Shown in pieces: positions 16,524-24,647 of a stretch of 53,393 nt of DNA. The position numbers and the translations under genes were made by a program. The notes beneath the pieces were generated by a model. It did not search any database. It saw only the letters and a program-made list of their open reading frames with translations, and had not been told where the DNA came from. The stretch comes from Mameliella sp. CS4 (GTDB lineage: Bacteria; Pseudomonadota; Alphaproteobacteria; Rhodobacterales; Rhodobacteraceae), in assembly GCF_019392335.1 (NCBI RefSeq), contig NZ_JAHXRQ010000027.1:1-53393 (forward strand), read 5' to 3'. The stretch's first letter is position 1; every line of letters starts with the position of its first letter.

Positions 16524-17327
16524 TCAGGATTCCTTGTTCATGCGGCGCGTGAAACGCTCTGCCCAGACGCCGATCACGGCGGTCAAAAGCAGCGCGACGG
16601 TCGCGATGGCGTTGATTTCCGGGCTCATGCCCGATTTCAGCTTGGCAAAGATCAGCACCGGCAGCGTCGGTTCGTAGCCGCCCAGGAAGAAAGAGCGCAC
16701 GAAGTCGTCGAACGACAACAGCAGGCAGAAGATCGAGGCGCCTAGGATGGCGGGTACGAGATAGGGCAACGTGATCCGGGCAAACGCGATGAAGGGATCC
16801 GCGCCCAGATCGCGGGCGGCTTCGATCTGGCTCTTGGGCAGGGTGGACAGGCGCGCCATGACCACCAGCACCACGAAGGGCACATTGTGCACCGCGTGCG
16901 CCCAGATGATCGCGCCCATGCCGGGCTCGATCCCCAGATAGCGGGCATAGATGCGGAAGGCGATGGCCGAGATGATGCCCGGCACCAGCGCGGGCAGCAC
17001 CGTCAGGCCGAAGGTCACGCCACGGCCCACAAACTTGCGTCCTTCCAGGAGCACGGCGATCCATGTGCCCACCACGACGGAAATCAGCGTCGACAGAACC
17101 GCAATGGCGACCGAATAGCCGAAGGTCGACAGGACCTGGGCGTCCGAGAAGACACCGGTGTACCAGTCCAGGGTCCAGGACCGGATCGGGAAGCCGATGA
17201 ACTTGGAGTCCTTGAACCCCATGAGCACCATCAGGATCAGCGGCACAAAGACATAGAGCACGAAGGCCCAGTAGACACAGCTCAGGAAGATGCGGTTGCC
17301 GCGAAACAGTTCGACACGGTTGTTCAT
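16524..17327 (-). CDS. ABC transporter permease (PotC-like)
   Basis: This 267-residue BPD_transp_1 permease has six predicted membrane segments, beginning with FLSCVYWAFVLYVFVPLILMV. The EAA cytoplasmic loop IEAARDLGADPFIAFARITLP contacts the ATPase. The ATG at 17327 overlaps the stop of the PotB-like gene (ATGA), with GGAGACAAGAA upstream, so translation is coupled. It pairs with PotB-like and the PotA-like ATPase. Confidence 0.93.
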   Translation of the reverse strand: MNNRVELFRGNRIFLSCVYWAFVLYVFVPLILMVLMGFKDSKFIGFPIRSWTLDWYTGVFSDAQVLSTFGYSVAIAVLSTLISVVVGTWIAVLLEGRKFVGRGVTFGLTVLPALVPGIISAIAFRIYARYLGIEPGMGAIIWAHAVHNVPFVVLVVMARLSTLPKSQIEAARDLGADPFIAFARITLPYLVPAILGASIFCLLLSFDDFVRSFFLGGYEPTLPVLIFAKLKSGMSPEINAIATVALLLTAVIGVWAERFTRRMNKES

Positions 17328-18313
17328 TTCTTGTCTCCCTTGCGCAGGCTGTTCATCAGTTTCTGGAACACCGTGGTGATGATCAGGGCGGCCATGAACA
17401 TGATCGTGGCGAAGGCGGCCCCGGTCGGCCATTCATCCCCGGCAACGTGGAAGAAGCCCGCGATGGTTTCGGCAAAGACCGTGGTCGACGGCCCGCCCAG
17501 CAGAACCGGGGTGGCGTAAAAGCCGGTCGAGATCAGGAAGACCAGTGTGCAGCCCGAGGAAATGCCCTCGATCGTCAGCGGCAGCGACACGCGGCGGAAC
17601 CGTGTCCAGGCGCCCGCGCCCAGGTCGGCAGCGGCTTCGTTCATGCTTTTCGGAAGTTTCTCCAGCGCCGAATAGAGCGGCAGCAGCATGTAGAGTGCGG
17701 TCAGGTAGACGATGCCCACTCCCATCGAAAAGCTCGTGTACATGAAGGGGATCGGCCGGTCGATCAGGCCGAGCGTCTTCAGCGCCAGGTTCACGGCGCC
17801 GGTATTTCCCAGCAGGATCATGATGGCATAGGTGCGCACGATTTCACCGACCCAGAAGGGGATCAAGAGCAGCAGAAGGAACAGCATCTGGTTCTTGCGG
17901 CTGACGTGCCGGGCCAGGAAATAGGCCACCGGATAGGTCAGGACGAGCGTGCAGAAGGTAAAGACGCCGGCAAAGATCAGCGTGCGGAAAAACGGCTGCC
18001 AGAAGATGCTGTCACCGAAGAAACGGGCGTAGTTTTCCAGCGTGAAATGCTGCTCCACCCCGGGCGCGACCGGGTAGGCATCAGTCAGCGACACCCGCAG
18101 CATCTGCAGCATCGGGCCAAGGTGCTGGGTCAGGATCCAGAGGATCGGGAAAGCGGCAAGGATCAGGAACTGGCGGCGCGGCGAGGCTGTCGCCAGGTGC
18201 ATCAGCGCATGGTACGGCCCCCAAGAGGCCAGCCGGCCCCAGAATGTCCTCTCCGAGGTCTCTTTAGCCATAGCTCGCCCGTCCTGCTTTTGCGCGGATG
18301 CGTCATAGGTCAT
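17324..18313 (-). CDS. ABC transporter permease (PotB-like)
   Basis: The 329-residue permease has a hydrophilic N-terminal extension (about 45 residues), then membrane helices starting at FLILAAFPILWIL and an EAA loop (MNEAAADLGAGAWTRFRRVSLP). I kept the first ATG at 18313, but the ATG at 18271 (MAKETSERTF) is also plausible since neither has a strong ribosome site. The gap to the binding-protein gene upstream holds a stable stem-loop (18338-18370), suggesting the permeases are expressed below the binding protein. Confidence 0.92.
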   Translation of the reverse strand: MTYDASAQKQDGRAMAKETSERTFWGRLASWGPYHALMHLATASPRRQFLILAAFPILWILTQHLGPMLQMLRVSLTDAYPVAPGVEQHFTLENYARFFGDSIFWQPFFRTLIFAGVFTFCTLVLTYPVAYFLARHVSRKNQMLFLLLLLIPFWVGEIVRTYAIMILLGNTGAVNLALKTLGLIDRPIPFMYTSFSMGVGIVYLTALYMLLPLYSALEKLPKSMNEAAADLGAGAWTRFRRVSLPLTIEGISSGCTLVFLISTGFYATPVLLGGPSTTVFAETIAGFFHVAGDEWPTGAAFATIMFMAALIITTVFQKLMNSLRKGDKK

Positions 18314-18337
18314 GAGGTCGTCTTTCGGAAAATCAGG

Positions 18338-18370
18338 GTTCCTGACCCGCGACTTGCACGGGACAGGAAC
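18338..18370 (-). terminator. Intercistronic stem-loop between binding protein and permeases
   Basis: GTTCCTG-A-CCCG pairs with CGGG-A-CAGGAAC around a 9-base loop: seven outer pairs, one A-A mismatch and four inner pairs. It sits 16 bases after the PotD-like stop and 25 bases before the PotB-like start. Such hairpins often act as partial terminators or 3' stabilisers that keep the binding protein more abundant than its permeases. No U-run follows, so stabilisation seems likelier than full termination. Confidence 0.6.
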
Positions 18371-18386
18371 GGGTTTCGTCAGGGGA

Positions 18387-19496
18387 TCAAGCGGCTTTGA
18401 TGGCCTCGACGGCCGGATCGACCAGGCCGTATTTCATCTCGTTCGCCTCGGCGCGGAAGAACTGCAGGTTCGCCAGCTGTTCATCCGGGAAGGAGGTCGA
18501 TTTCTTCTCAAGGTCGGTCAGATGGTTCGTCGCGTCCTTGTAGGTCGAGATGAAGCCCGACGCCTTGGTCATTGCGGCGCCGATTTCGGGCGACGACAGG
18601 ATGGCATCAAGGAAGGTATAGGCGTTGTCCGCGTTCGGTGCGTTGTTGGCGATGTTGTAGGTGTAAACAAAGCCGTAGGACCCTTCGCGCGGGATGGTCA
18701 TGGCCAGCGGGAAGCCGTCATTGATCAGCGCCGCAGCAGGGCCGTTCCAGGAATGGCCCAGCATGATGTCCTGGTTGACCATCATCTGCTGGAACTCGGC
18801 GCCGCCATCGTAGTACTTGCGCACCAGCGGCTTTTTCTCGATCAGGAACTGCTTGGCCTCCTCGACGATAGCGGCGGCCTTTTCCGGGTCATCGAGATAG
18901 GCGACCATGTTGCCGTCATATCCCTTCATCAGCATGACGATCGACATCATGTCCTGGATGATATAGGCGGTCTGGCCCTTGTACTTGTCGCTGAACAGCG
19001 TGTCCCAGGTCAGAGCCTCTTCTTCGGTGACATATTCGGTGTTGTAGGACAGCACCTCCATCCCCGACAGGATCGGCGCGCCCCACTTGTTGCCGTTGAT
19101 CGTCGACCAGTCCGATTCCGAGAAGGTCGGGTTGATCTTGTTCCAGTTGGACAGGCGGTCGGTGTCTAGGGGCGCCAGCAATTCGCTGTCGATGAACTGC
19201 AAAAAGCGGTGCCCGGCGACCGTCATGATGTCCACGGTCGGGTTCGGCTGTTCGGCGGCCAGCAGGTTGAACTGCTTGCCCTGGTCATCCACGAGGCGGA
19301 CGTTGACCTTGATCCCGGTCTCGGCCTCGAACTGCTCCTTGAAGGCGTCGGGTACGAAGTTGTTGTAGGTCCAGATGTTCACCTCGCCGCCCGACTGGGC
19401 GGAAGCGCGGCGCAGGTAGGCCGGCGAAGCCAGTGCAGCACCGGTCGCTGCGGCCGTGCCCAGAAAGCGGCGGCGGTTGAGGATCAGTTTGGTCAT
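18387..19496 (-). CDS. Spermidine/putrescine-type periplasmic binding protein (PotD/PotF-like)
   Basis: This 369-residue extracellular binding protein carries a twin-arginine signal (NRRRFLGTAAATGAALA) with an ASA-type cleavage region near residue 33, followed by VNIWTYNNFVPDAFKEQFE. The C-terminal part has GFVYTYNIANNAPNADNAY and AYTFLDAILSSPEIGA, typical of the PotD family. It delivers substrate to the PotABC-like complex encoded downstream. Export by Tat implies folding before secretion. The upstream opine-dehydrogenase-like gene suggests the ligand is related to that enzyme's substrate, but this is inference. Confidence 0.93.
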   Translation of the reverse strand: MTKLILNRRRFLGTAAATGAALASPAYLRRASAQSGGEVNIWTYNNFVPDAFKEQFEAETGIKVNVRLVDDQGKQFNLLAAEQPNPTVDIMTVAGHRFLQFIDSELLAPLDTDRLSNWNKINPTFSESDWSTINGNKWGAPILSGMEVLSYNTEYVTEEEALTWDTLFSDKYKGQTAYIIQDMMSIVMLMKGYDGNMVAYLDDPEKAAAIVEEAKQFLIEKKPLVRKYYDGGAEFQQMMVNQDIMLGHSWNGPAAALINDGFPLAMTIPREGSYGFVYTYNIANNAPNADNAYTFLDAILSSPEIGAAMTKASGFISTYKDATNHLTDLEKKSTSFPDEQLANLQFFRAEANEMKYGLVDPAVEAIKAA

Positions 19497-19547
19497 TGTT
19501 GGTCTCCTTGTTGGTCGGATGGTTTTTTTGATTACTCGTTACCGGAG

Positions 19548-20654
19548 TCAGGCGGTGTTTTCGGGCTGCCGTAGCAGGCCGGTGTTCGCCGCCTGTTTCA
19601 GATCGTCAAGGCTGTAGCTGTCCAGATCAAGTGCCTTTAGGATCTCGTTTTCAGCTTCGAAATCCCGTCCGTACATGGCCGAGAAGATGCGGATGCCCGC
19701 CTCGTGCAGCGGCGCGGGATGTCCGGTCAGCCGTCCCAGCGCTGCGGTCAGCACCAGCCCGTAGGGCACGTCCTCGGTCACGTAGCGGCTGTCGGCTGTC
19801 GCCGGTCCGGTTCCGCCATTGCCCTGTGCATGCATCTGCTGGTTCATCTCGGAAATCGAGGCGACGGGGACGTGAAACGACAGGTGGAAATGCTCGAAGA
19901 TCGTCTTGACCTCCAGTCCCAGCGCCTTTGCGATCTCGAGCCGTTCGAGATCTAGCTCTTCCAGCAGGCGGCCGACGGTCGGCGTGACGTTCTGGCCCTG
20001 GCTCCAGGTTTCGCCGCGTTCCATCCGGGTGATGTTGCCAAGGGCAATCCCCATGTGGTTCTGCGGGTTGAGGTTCGACAGCGAGATCGCCAGCAGGCCA
20101 GCGCGCGGCTGGAACCGGTCGCCAAAAAGCGCCTGGCAAAGCTCCAGCGCCTCGGCCGAGCGGTCCTCGGGCACAGTGCAGAGGTCCACCTTGCTGCGCA
20201 CGGTGTTGACCTTGACCTCGGTGCCCGATTGACGCCGCCCGGTGCAGATCGTCGTGCCCCAGGCGGTGATCGGCACGGTCACGCCACGCTCGGCCAGAAG
20301 CTGCATCAGGTAGACCGCGCCCAGCGAGGCATGAGAGGAGATGATCACCTGATGGCGCGGTTCGATATGCGGGGCCAACGCGTCCAGCACCGTCTTGTGG
20401 CCGTAGCCGGGCAGGGCGAGGATCAATACCTCATTCTCGCGTGCCAAGGTCTCGGCGCTGTCGGCGATCCGCGGGGTCAGCGAGGTCTCGGCCGCGCCAC
20501 TCGCGATCAGCGGAGCGCCCGCGGCCAGATCGACCGTGCCAGCTCCCGAGGGCGACCACAGCATCGGATCATGTCCTGCCTCGTGCAGCACCGCTGCCGT
20601 TCCGAAGGCGATCGAACCCGCGCCCGCCAATCCAACTTTCTTGCTCACATCCAC
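19548..20654 (-). CDS. Octopine/nopaline-type (opine) dehydrogenase family protein
   Basis: The 368-residue protein has an N-terminal Rossmann fold (VGLAGAGSIAFGTAAVLHEAG, about residues 8-28) and an all-helical opine-dehydrogenase C-terminal domain (NLNPQNHMGIALGNITRME, FEHFHLSFHVPVASISEMN). Opine dehydrogenases reductively join, or oxidatively split, an amino acid and a 2-oxo acid with NAD(P). The conserved NPQNH histidine region fits the active site. In this catabolic setting the splitting direction is more likely. The gene lies between two AhpD-like genes and the binding protein. Confidence 0.88.
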   Translation of the reverse strand: MDVSKKVGLAGAGSIAFGTAAVLHEAGHDPMLWSPSGAGTVDLAAGAPLIASGAAETSLTPRIADSAETLARENEVLILALPGYGHKTVLDALAPHIEPRHQVIISSHASLGAVYLMQLLAERGVTVPITAWGTTICTGRRQSGTEVKVNTVRSKVDLCTVPEDRSAEALELCQALFGDRFQPRAGLLAISLSNLNPQNHMGIALGNITRMERGETWSQGQNVTPTVGRLLEELDLERLEIAKALGLEVKTIFEHFHLSFHVPVASISEMNQQMHAQGNGGTGPATADSRYVTEDVPYGLVLTAALGRLTGHPAPLHEAGIRIFSAMYGRDFEAENEILKALDLDSYSLDDLKQAANTGLLRQPENTA

Positions 20655-20732
20655 ACCTTCATCGCTTGCGGTCTTTCATCCCACACTACACCGGTTTAGC
20701 GGAATGTCATCCGCTATCTGGGAATTCATGGA

Positions 20733-21323
20733 TTATTTTCCGGCATCTTCGAGCCGCACAGGATCGCCCAGCACATGCATCAGCCTGTTGGCCCAGCCGA
20801 ACAGCGAGGCAGAAAGGATCAGATCCAGCACCTCGGCCTCGTTCAGCCCGGCCTCCTTCAGCGCCTGCATGTGTTCCGGCCCGGCCTGTGAGGGGCAGTC
20901 CGACAGCGCCACGGCAAAGTCAAAAATGGCCCGGTCACGTGTACCCAGATCGGCCTTGGCCCCATCGCGGAACAGCTTGTCCGTCACCTCGGTCGATTTC
21001 TCGATCTGGGCGTGGCGCATGGCATGAACGGCGGCGCAATAGATGCAGTGATTGACCATCGAGGCGCCCAACGCCCCGAGTTCCCGTTCAGACCGGCTCA
21101 TCCCGCCTTTGTCGTACATGATCGCGTTGAAGAGCGGCGAGCGCACCTTCAGGCTTTCAACGTCATGCGCCAGCGTCAGGACATACTCTGAAACCTTGGT
21201 GTTCGACGGGGTGACCTTCAGCGCATCCAGTTGCTCGTCCGAGGCTTCCTGCAGGTCGACGGGCTTCACGCGCGGCTGCCAGTGCGGCACGTTGCGGGTG
21301 AATTTCGTGATCACTTTGGTCAT
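20733..21323 (-). CDS. AhpD-like peroxidase-related enzyme (CMD fold)
   Basis: The 196-residue protein has a carboxymuconolactone-decarboxylase/AhpD fold with the redox motif E-x(n)-CIYC-x3-H (HCIYCAAVHAMRH), as in AhpD-like alkylhydroperoxidases and the peroxidase-related enzyme group. It would reduce peroxides or similar electrophiles using its vicinal cysteines. It follows a second CMD-like gene with an overlap of four bases (ATGA), and the two products probably assemble together. A gap of 78 bases separates it from the opine dehydrogenase. Confidence 0.88.
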   Translation of the reverse strand: MTKVITKFTRNVPHWQPRVKPVDLQEASDEQLDALKVTPSNTKVSEYVLTLAHDVESLKVRSPLFNAIMYDKGGMSRSERELGALGASMVNHCIYCAAVHAMRHAQIEKSTEVTDKLFRDGAKADLGTRDRAIFDFAVALSDCPSQAGPEHMQALKEAGLNEAEVLDLILSASLFGWANRLMHVLGDPVRLEDAGK

Positions 21324-21799
21324 GCGGACATCCCCTTCATCAGGCGCAGCCCGGCAATGACCCGAATCTGGTAGGCGAGAAAGGCATTCAGCTCGGCCAG
21401 TCGGACGATATCGGCATCCGCCACGCCCGCAGATTGCAGCGCTGAGATGTCGGCACCCGCGACCCGGCGGGTGTCAGCGGCAACCTTGTCCATGAAGCCG
21501 ACAACCTCGGCCAGGCCCTGCGCGGTGCCGTTCCCGGTGGGGTCGACCAGGGCGGCGAATTTCCCCGCATCGGCCGCATAACGCGCAGCAAGCTCGGCCT
21601 CATCGTTGAGTTTTGCGATCCGCGCGGCCAGTGCTGCGCGCAGATCATGGCTCCACGGTCCGGCATCCTTCGGGCGCAGCACCGCCTCTTCGGCGGCCTG
21701 CGTCATCTCGAAGATGTTGGCGCGTCCCTCGACAGCGGCCTGCACTGCCGTGCCTGCCCCGATGCCGGCGCTGTTCAATGCGGTCGTATCCAAAGCCAT
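21320..21799 (-). CDS. CMD-domain protein without cysteines, partner of the AhpD-like enzyme
   Basis: This 159-residue helical protein resembles the CMD domain proteins that are typically encoded beside AhpD-like peroxidases. It has no cysteine at all, so it cannot run the CxxC redox chemistry itself. Helices such as AGLAEVVGFMDKVAADTRRVAG (read loosely), LQSAGVADADIVRLAELNAF and FLAYQIRVIAGLRLM match the CMD helical bundle. The ATG overlaps the stop of the flavoprotein gene (TGATG) and its own stop overlaps the AhpD-like start. A structural or substrate-binding role is likely. Confidence 0.8.
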   Translation of the reverse strand: MALDTTALNSAGIGAGTAVQAAVEGRANIFEMTQAAEEAVLRPKDAGPWSHDLRAALAARIAKLNDEAELAARYAADAGKFAALVDPTGNGTAQGLAEVVGFMDKVAADTRRVAGADISALQSAGVADADIVRLAELNAFLAYQIRVIAGLRLMKGMSA

Positions 21800-23265
21800 C
21801 AGGCCACTTTCCCTTTCTTGTCATCACAGGCCAGTTCGGTCGGCGTCCATTCGCTGCCGTCCAGTTCCGGCTTGTCGTAGGCCAGCATCGCCTGCCAGTG
21901 TTCCGCCACGTCCTCGGCATAGAGCTTGGCCGCCACTTCGCGTGCCAGCCAGCCGGCCCCCTCGGATATCCCCGGAATATCGCCGCTGACCTTGCCCAGA
22001 CTGGCGGAGGCGCCGTAGTTGAAGCAGTAGACATTCGACAGCCAGGGCGCGGTGCCCGGCACCTTCTCGCGGAAGGTGAAGTCATCGTTCAAATAGGGGA
22101 ACCGGCCCAGGTCGCGTGAGGGTTCGTCCGCCGGGGGGGTATAGACGTCCTGCCACAGCAGGATGTTCCCTGCCGCCTCACCGAATTCCGTCCGCGACAG
22201 CGGGTCGATGGTAAAGCCGGTGCCCAGGATCACGAAATCCGCCTCGTAAGAGGTGCCATCGGCAAAGCCGACCTGCACCGCCCCGTCCTTTTCAACCGTC
22301 GACTGCACAGCCTTGCCAAAGTGGAAATGGGCGTTCGGGTGACGGCTGACCCGGTTGGTCGAACCATGCGGCGGCGGCGTCTGGGTGGCAAAGGAGTACT
22401 GCATGAACCGCCAGCGCCATTCGTCCGGCAGGCTGGCATACCCGGCGGTGAAGCCAAAGCTGCCGATGCCCATCATCTTGTTGATTGTCGGCATCTCCTT
22501 GCGGCGGATCAGGTGGCGGACCTCGGCGGCGCCATGCTCCAGCGCCTCGGCGGCATTGTCCACGGCAGAGGCGCCGACCCCGACAACCGCCACGCGTTTG
22601 TCCTTGAGCGTGTCAAAATCGATCTCGTCGGCGCTATGCGCCCAGTATTTCCGGTCAAGCCCGCCGACAAAGCCGGGAATGTTGGGCTGTCCGGTGCCGT
22701 CGCGCCCGGTGGCAAAGATCAGCTTGCGGGTCAGGATCGACTCTTCTGCCGCGCCGGAGAGGTGCAGCCGCAGCAAGTCGCCCTCGGGTTCGACCAAATC
22801 GACGGAGACACCGTTTTCCGTCGGGATATTCAGCACCGAACGGTACCATTTCAGGTAGTCCATCCACATCGGGCGCGGGATCTTGTCCAGGTTTTCCCAC
22901 TTCTCGGTGCCGAACTGCGCGCGATACCAGGCCTGAAAGCTCAGGGCGCCATGTCCGTAGGCAGGGCCGGTCAGCTCCTTGGGAGAGCGCAGCGTCTCCA
23001 TGCGCGCATAGGTCAGCCAGGGGCCTTCCAGTCCCTCGGGGCTGCGGTCCAGCATGCGGATGTTGTGGATGCCGCCGGTCTTCAGCGCCATCCAGGCCAC
23101 CATGCCGCACATGCCGCCGCCGATGATGACCACATCCGTCACGCTTTCACGCGGGGGGACCCAGTTCTTGCCGGGCCAGCAGAGGAATTTCAGGTCCTCG
23201 TGCAGGCGCGCCTCCAGAGAGGGCAGGCCCTGACCGTCGATCGGAGATGCAGATTCATGTGTCAT
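21799..23265 (-). CDS. FAD/NAD(P)-dependent monooxygenase-like oxidoreductase
   Basis: The 488-residue flavoprotein has two Rossmann sites: DVVIIGGGMCGMVAW (FAD, near residue 47) and RVAVVGVGASAVDNA (NADPH, mid-protein). It ends with FVILGTGFTID. This layout is that of flavin-containing or Baeyer-Villiger-type monooxygenases. A nitrogen- or sulfur-oxidation of the imported substrate is a reasonable guess. I chose the ATG at 23265 (MTHESASPID); the open frame continues to 23325 without a better start. Its stop overlaps the start of the cysteine-free CMD gene. Confidence 0.88.
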   Translation of the reverse strand: MTHESASPIDGQGLPSLEARLHEDLKFLCWPGKNWVPPRESVTDVVIIGGGMCGMVAWMALKTGGIHNIRMLDRSPEGLEGPWLTYARMETLRSPKELTGPAYGHGALSFQAWYRAQFGTEKWENLDKIPRPMWMDYLKWYRSVLNIPTENGVSVDLVEPEGDLLRLHLSGAAEESILTRKLIFATGRDGTGQPNIPGFVGGLDRKYWAHSADEIDFDTLKDKRVAVVGVGASAVDNAAEALEHGAAEVRHLIRRKEMPTINKMMGIGSFGFTAGYASLPDEWRWRFMQYSFATQTPPPHGSTNRVSRHPNAHFHFGKAVQSTVEKDGAVQVGFADGTSYEADFVILGTGFTIDPLSRTEFGEAAGNILLWQDVYTPPADEPSRDLGRFPYLNDDFTFREKVPGTAPWLSNVYCFNYGASASLGKVSGDIPGISEGAGWLAREVAAKLYAEDVAEHWQAMLAYDKPELDGSEWTPTELACDDKKGKVA

Positions 23266-23300
23266 TGCGTCATTCCTGTAAGTCTTGCCCGTTCCCCGGA

Positions 23301-24647
23301 TCAAACCGGCCGCGTGCCGGTCCAATCGGGATGCAGGTCGTCGATGTGAAAGGCATGGGCATGCCTGTGCCGCGGCCCCCTTGCGGGCTCCTCGCGAAGA
23401 TGCGGGTGCCCCTCGGGCAGCTCGGGGTGTTCATGTTCACGTTCCACCGGATCGGTCGCCGGCCAGACCCGGACGGCCACCGCCGCCGTGGCCACGGTCA
23501 GACCCGAAAGGATCAGCAGCGCCTGTTCCAACCCGGCCAGAGCCGCCAGTTGCCCGGCAAGCGGATAGGCCACCAGCCAGCCGGCATGGGACAGCGAGAA
23601 CTGCGCCGCGAATACGGCAGGACGATCCGCCGCCCCGGCCGATCGGGCCAGCACCAGACCGCCCGGCGTCAGCACCAGAGAGGCCGCCAGGCCGAAACCC
23701 ACCCAGAGCGTCATGTACCCTGCATAGCCCAGCGGCAGCACGATCCCCAGTCCGGCCAGGGCGTGCATCAATGCGCCCGCCAGCATGGTCCGGCGCTCGT
23801 CCAGCCGTTCGATCAGGCGGGGAACGACCACCGCTCCCAAAGCAGCGCCCAGGCCGTAGAAAGCCATCAGGATTGGATAATGCTCTTCCGCATCACCCAG
23901 CCGTGCACCCGCCAGGACCACGGAGTTCACCAGCACCCAGGCCATGCTCAGCGACAGCGCGAAGTTCAGCAGGAACAACCCGCGCAGGCGCGGGGTCTTG
24001 CGATAGATGTCCAGGCCCTTCAGGGCACGGCGCAGGAACGGACCCTTGCGCTGGTCCGTCTTGTCGGAGGGAAACCGGGTGGCCAGCAGCGAGACAATGG
24101 ACCCGCAAAACGCCATCGCCGCCACCCAGAACAGATATTCTGCGGTGATCAACTGCAGGACCAGCGCCGCGATGATCGGGCTCAGCACAGATTCCAGCGT
24201 GTAGGCGATGCGCGACCAGACAAGGGCGCGGCTATAGACCTTTTCGTCCGGCAGAACGTCCGGGATCACCGACTGGAACAGCGGGGTGAACCCCGAGGAT
24301 ACCGCGAAGAATACCAGCGCAAGACCCGCGAATTGCCAGGTCTGTGTGGCAAAGGCCATCGGCAGCAACAGCAGCATCCGGCCGAGATCCAGCGCAATCA
24401 TCACATGTTTGCGCCGCCGTCCGGCAAAGAGCGCCTCTGCCAGCGGTGCAACGCCCACATAGGCCACCATCTTTACCGCCAGCAGAAAGCCCATGATCTG
24501 CCCGGCCGCCACGACCCCGCCGATGCGGTAGGCGGCCAGCGACATCGCAACCGTCATCAGCCCGATCGCCAGCAGTGAAAAGACCTGTGCGGCAAAGAGG
24601 GTCCGAAAGGACGGATTGGCAAGCGGGCTGATCCGGATCTGTTTCAT
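23301..24647 (-). CDS. MFS transporter with His-rich C-terminal tail
   Basis: This 448-residue major-facilitator protein has about twelve hydrophobic segments, with a central cytoplasmic loop carrying FPSDKTDQRKGPFLRRALKG and the RRRKHVMIALDLGRM segment after helix 2. The last 50 residues are hydrophilic and contain nine histidines (HEHPELPEGHPHLREE, then RHRHAHAFH), suggesting metal binding or pH sensing. The start overlaps the stop of the PLP enzyme by four bases. It may export a product or intermediate of the pathway. Direction and substrate are unknown. Confidence 0.87.
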   Translation of the reverse strand: MKQIRISPLANPSFRTLFAAQVFSLLAIGLMTVAMSLAAYRIGGVVAAGQIMGFLLAVKMVAYVGVAPLAEALFAGRRRKHVMIALDLGRMLLLLPMAFATQTWQFAGLALVFFAVSSGFTPLFQSVIPDVLPDEKVYSRALVWSRIAYTLESVLSPIIAALVLQLITAEYLFWVAAMAFCGSIVSLLATRFPSDKTDQRKGPFLRRALKGLDIYRKTPRLRGLFLLNFALSLSMAWVLVNSVVLAGARLGDAEEHYPILMAFYGLGAALGAVVVPRLIERLDERRTMLAGALMHALAGLGIVLPLGYAGYMTLWVGFGLAASLVLTPGGLVLARSAGAADRPAVFAAQFSLSHAGWLVAYPLAGQLAALAGLEQALLILSGLTVATAAVAVRVWPATDPVEREHEHPELPEGHPHLREEPARGPRHRHAHAFHIDDLHPDWTGTRPV

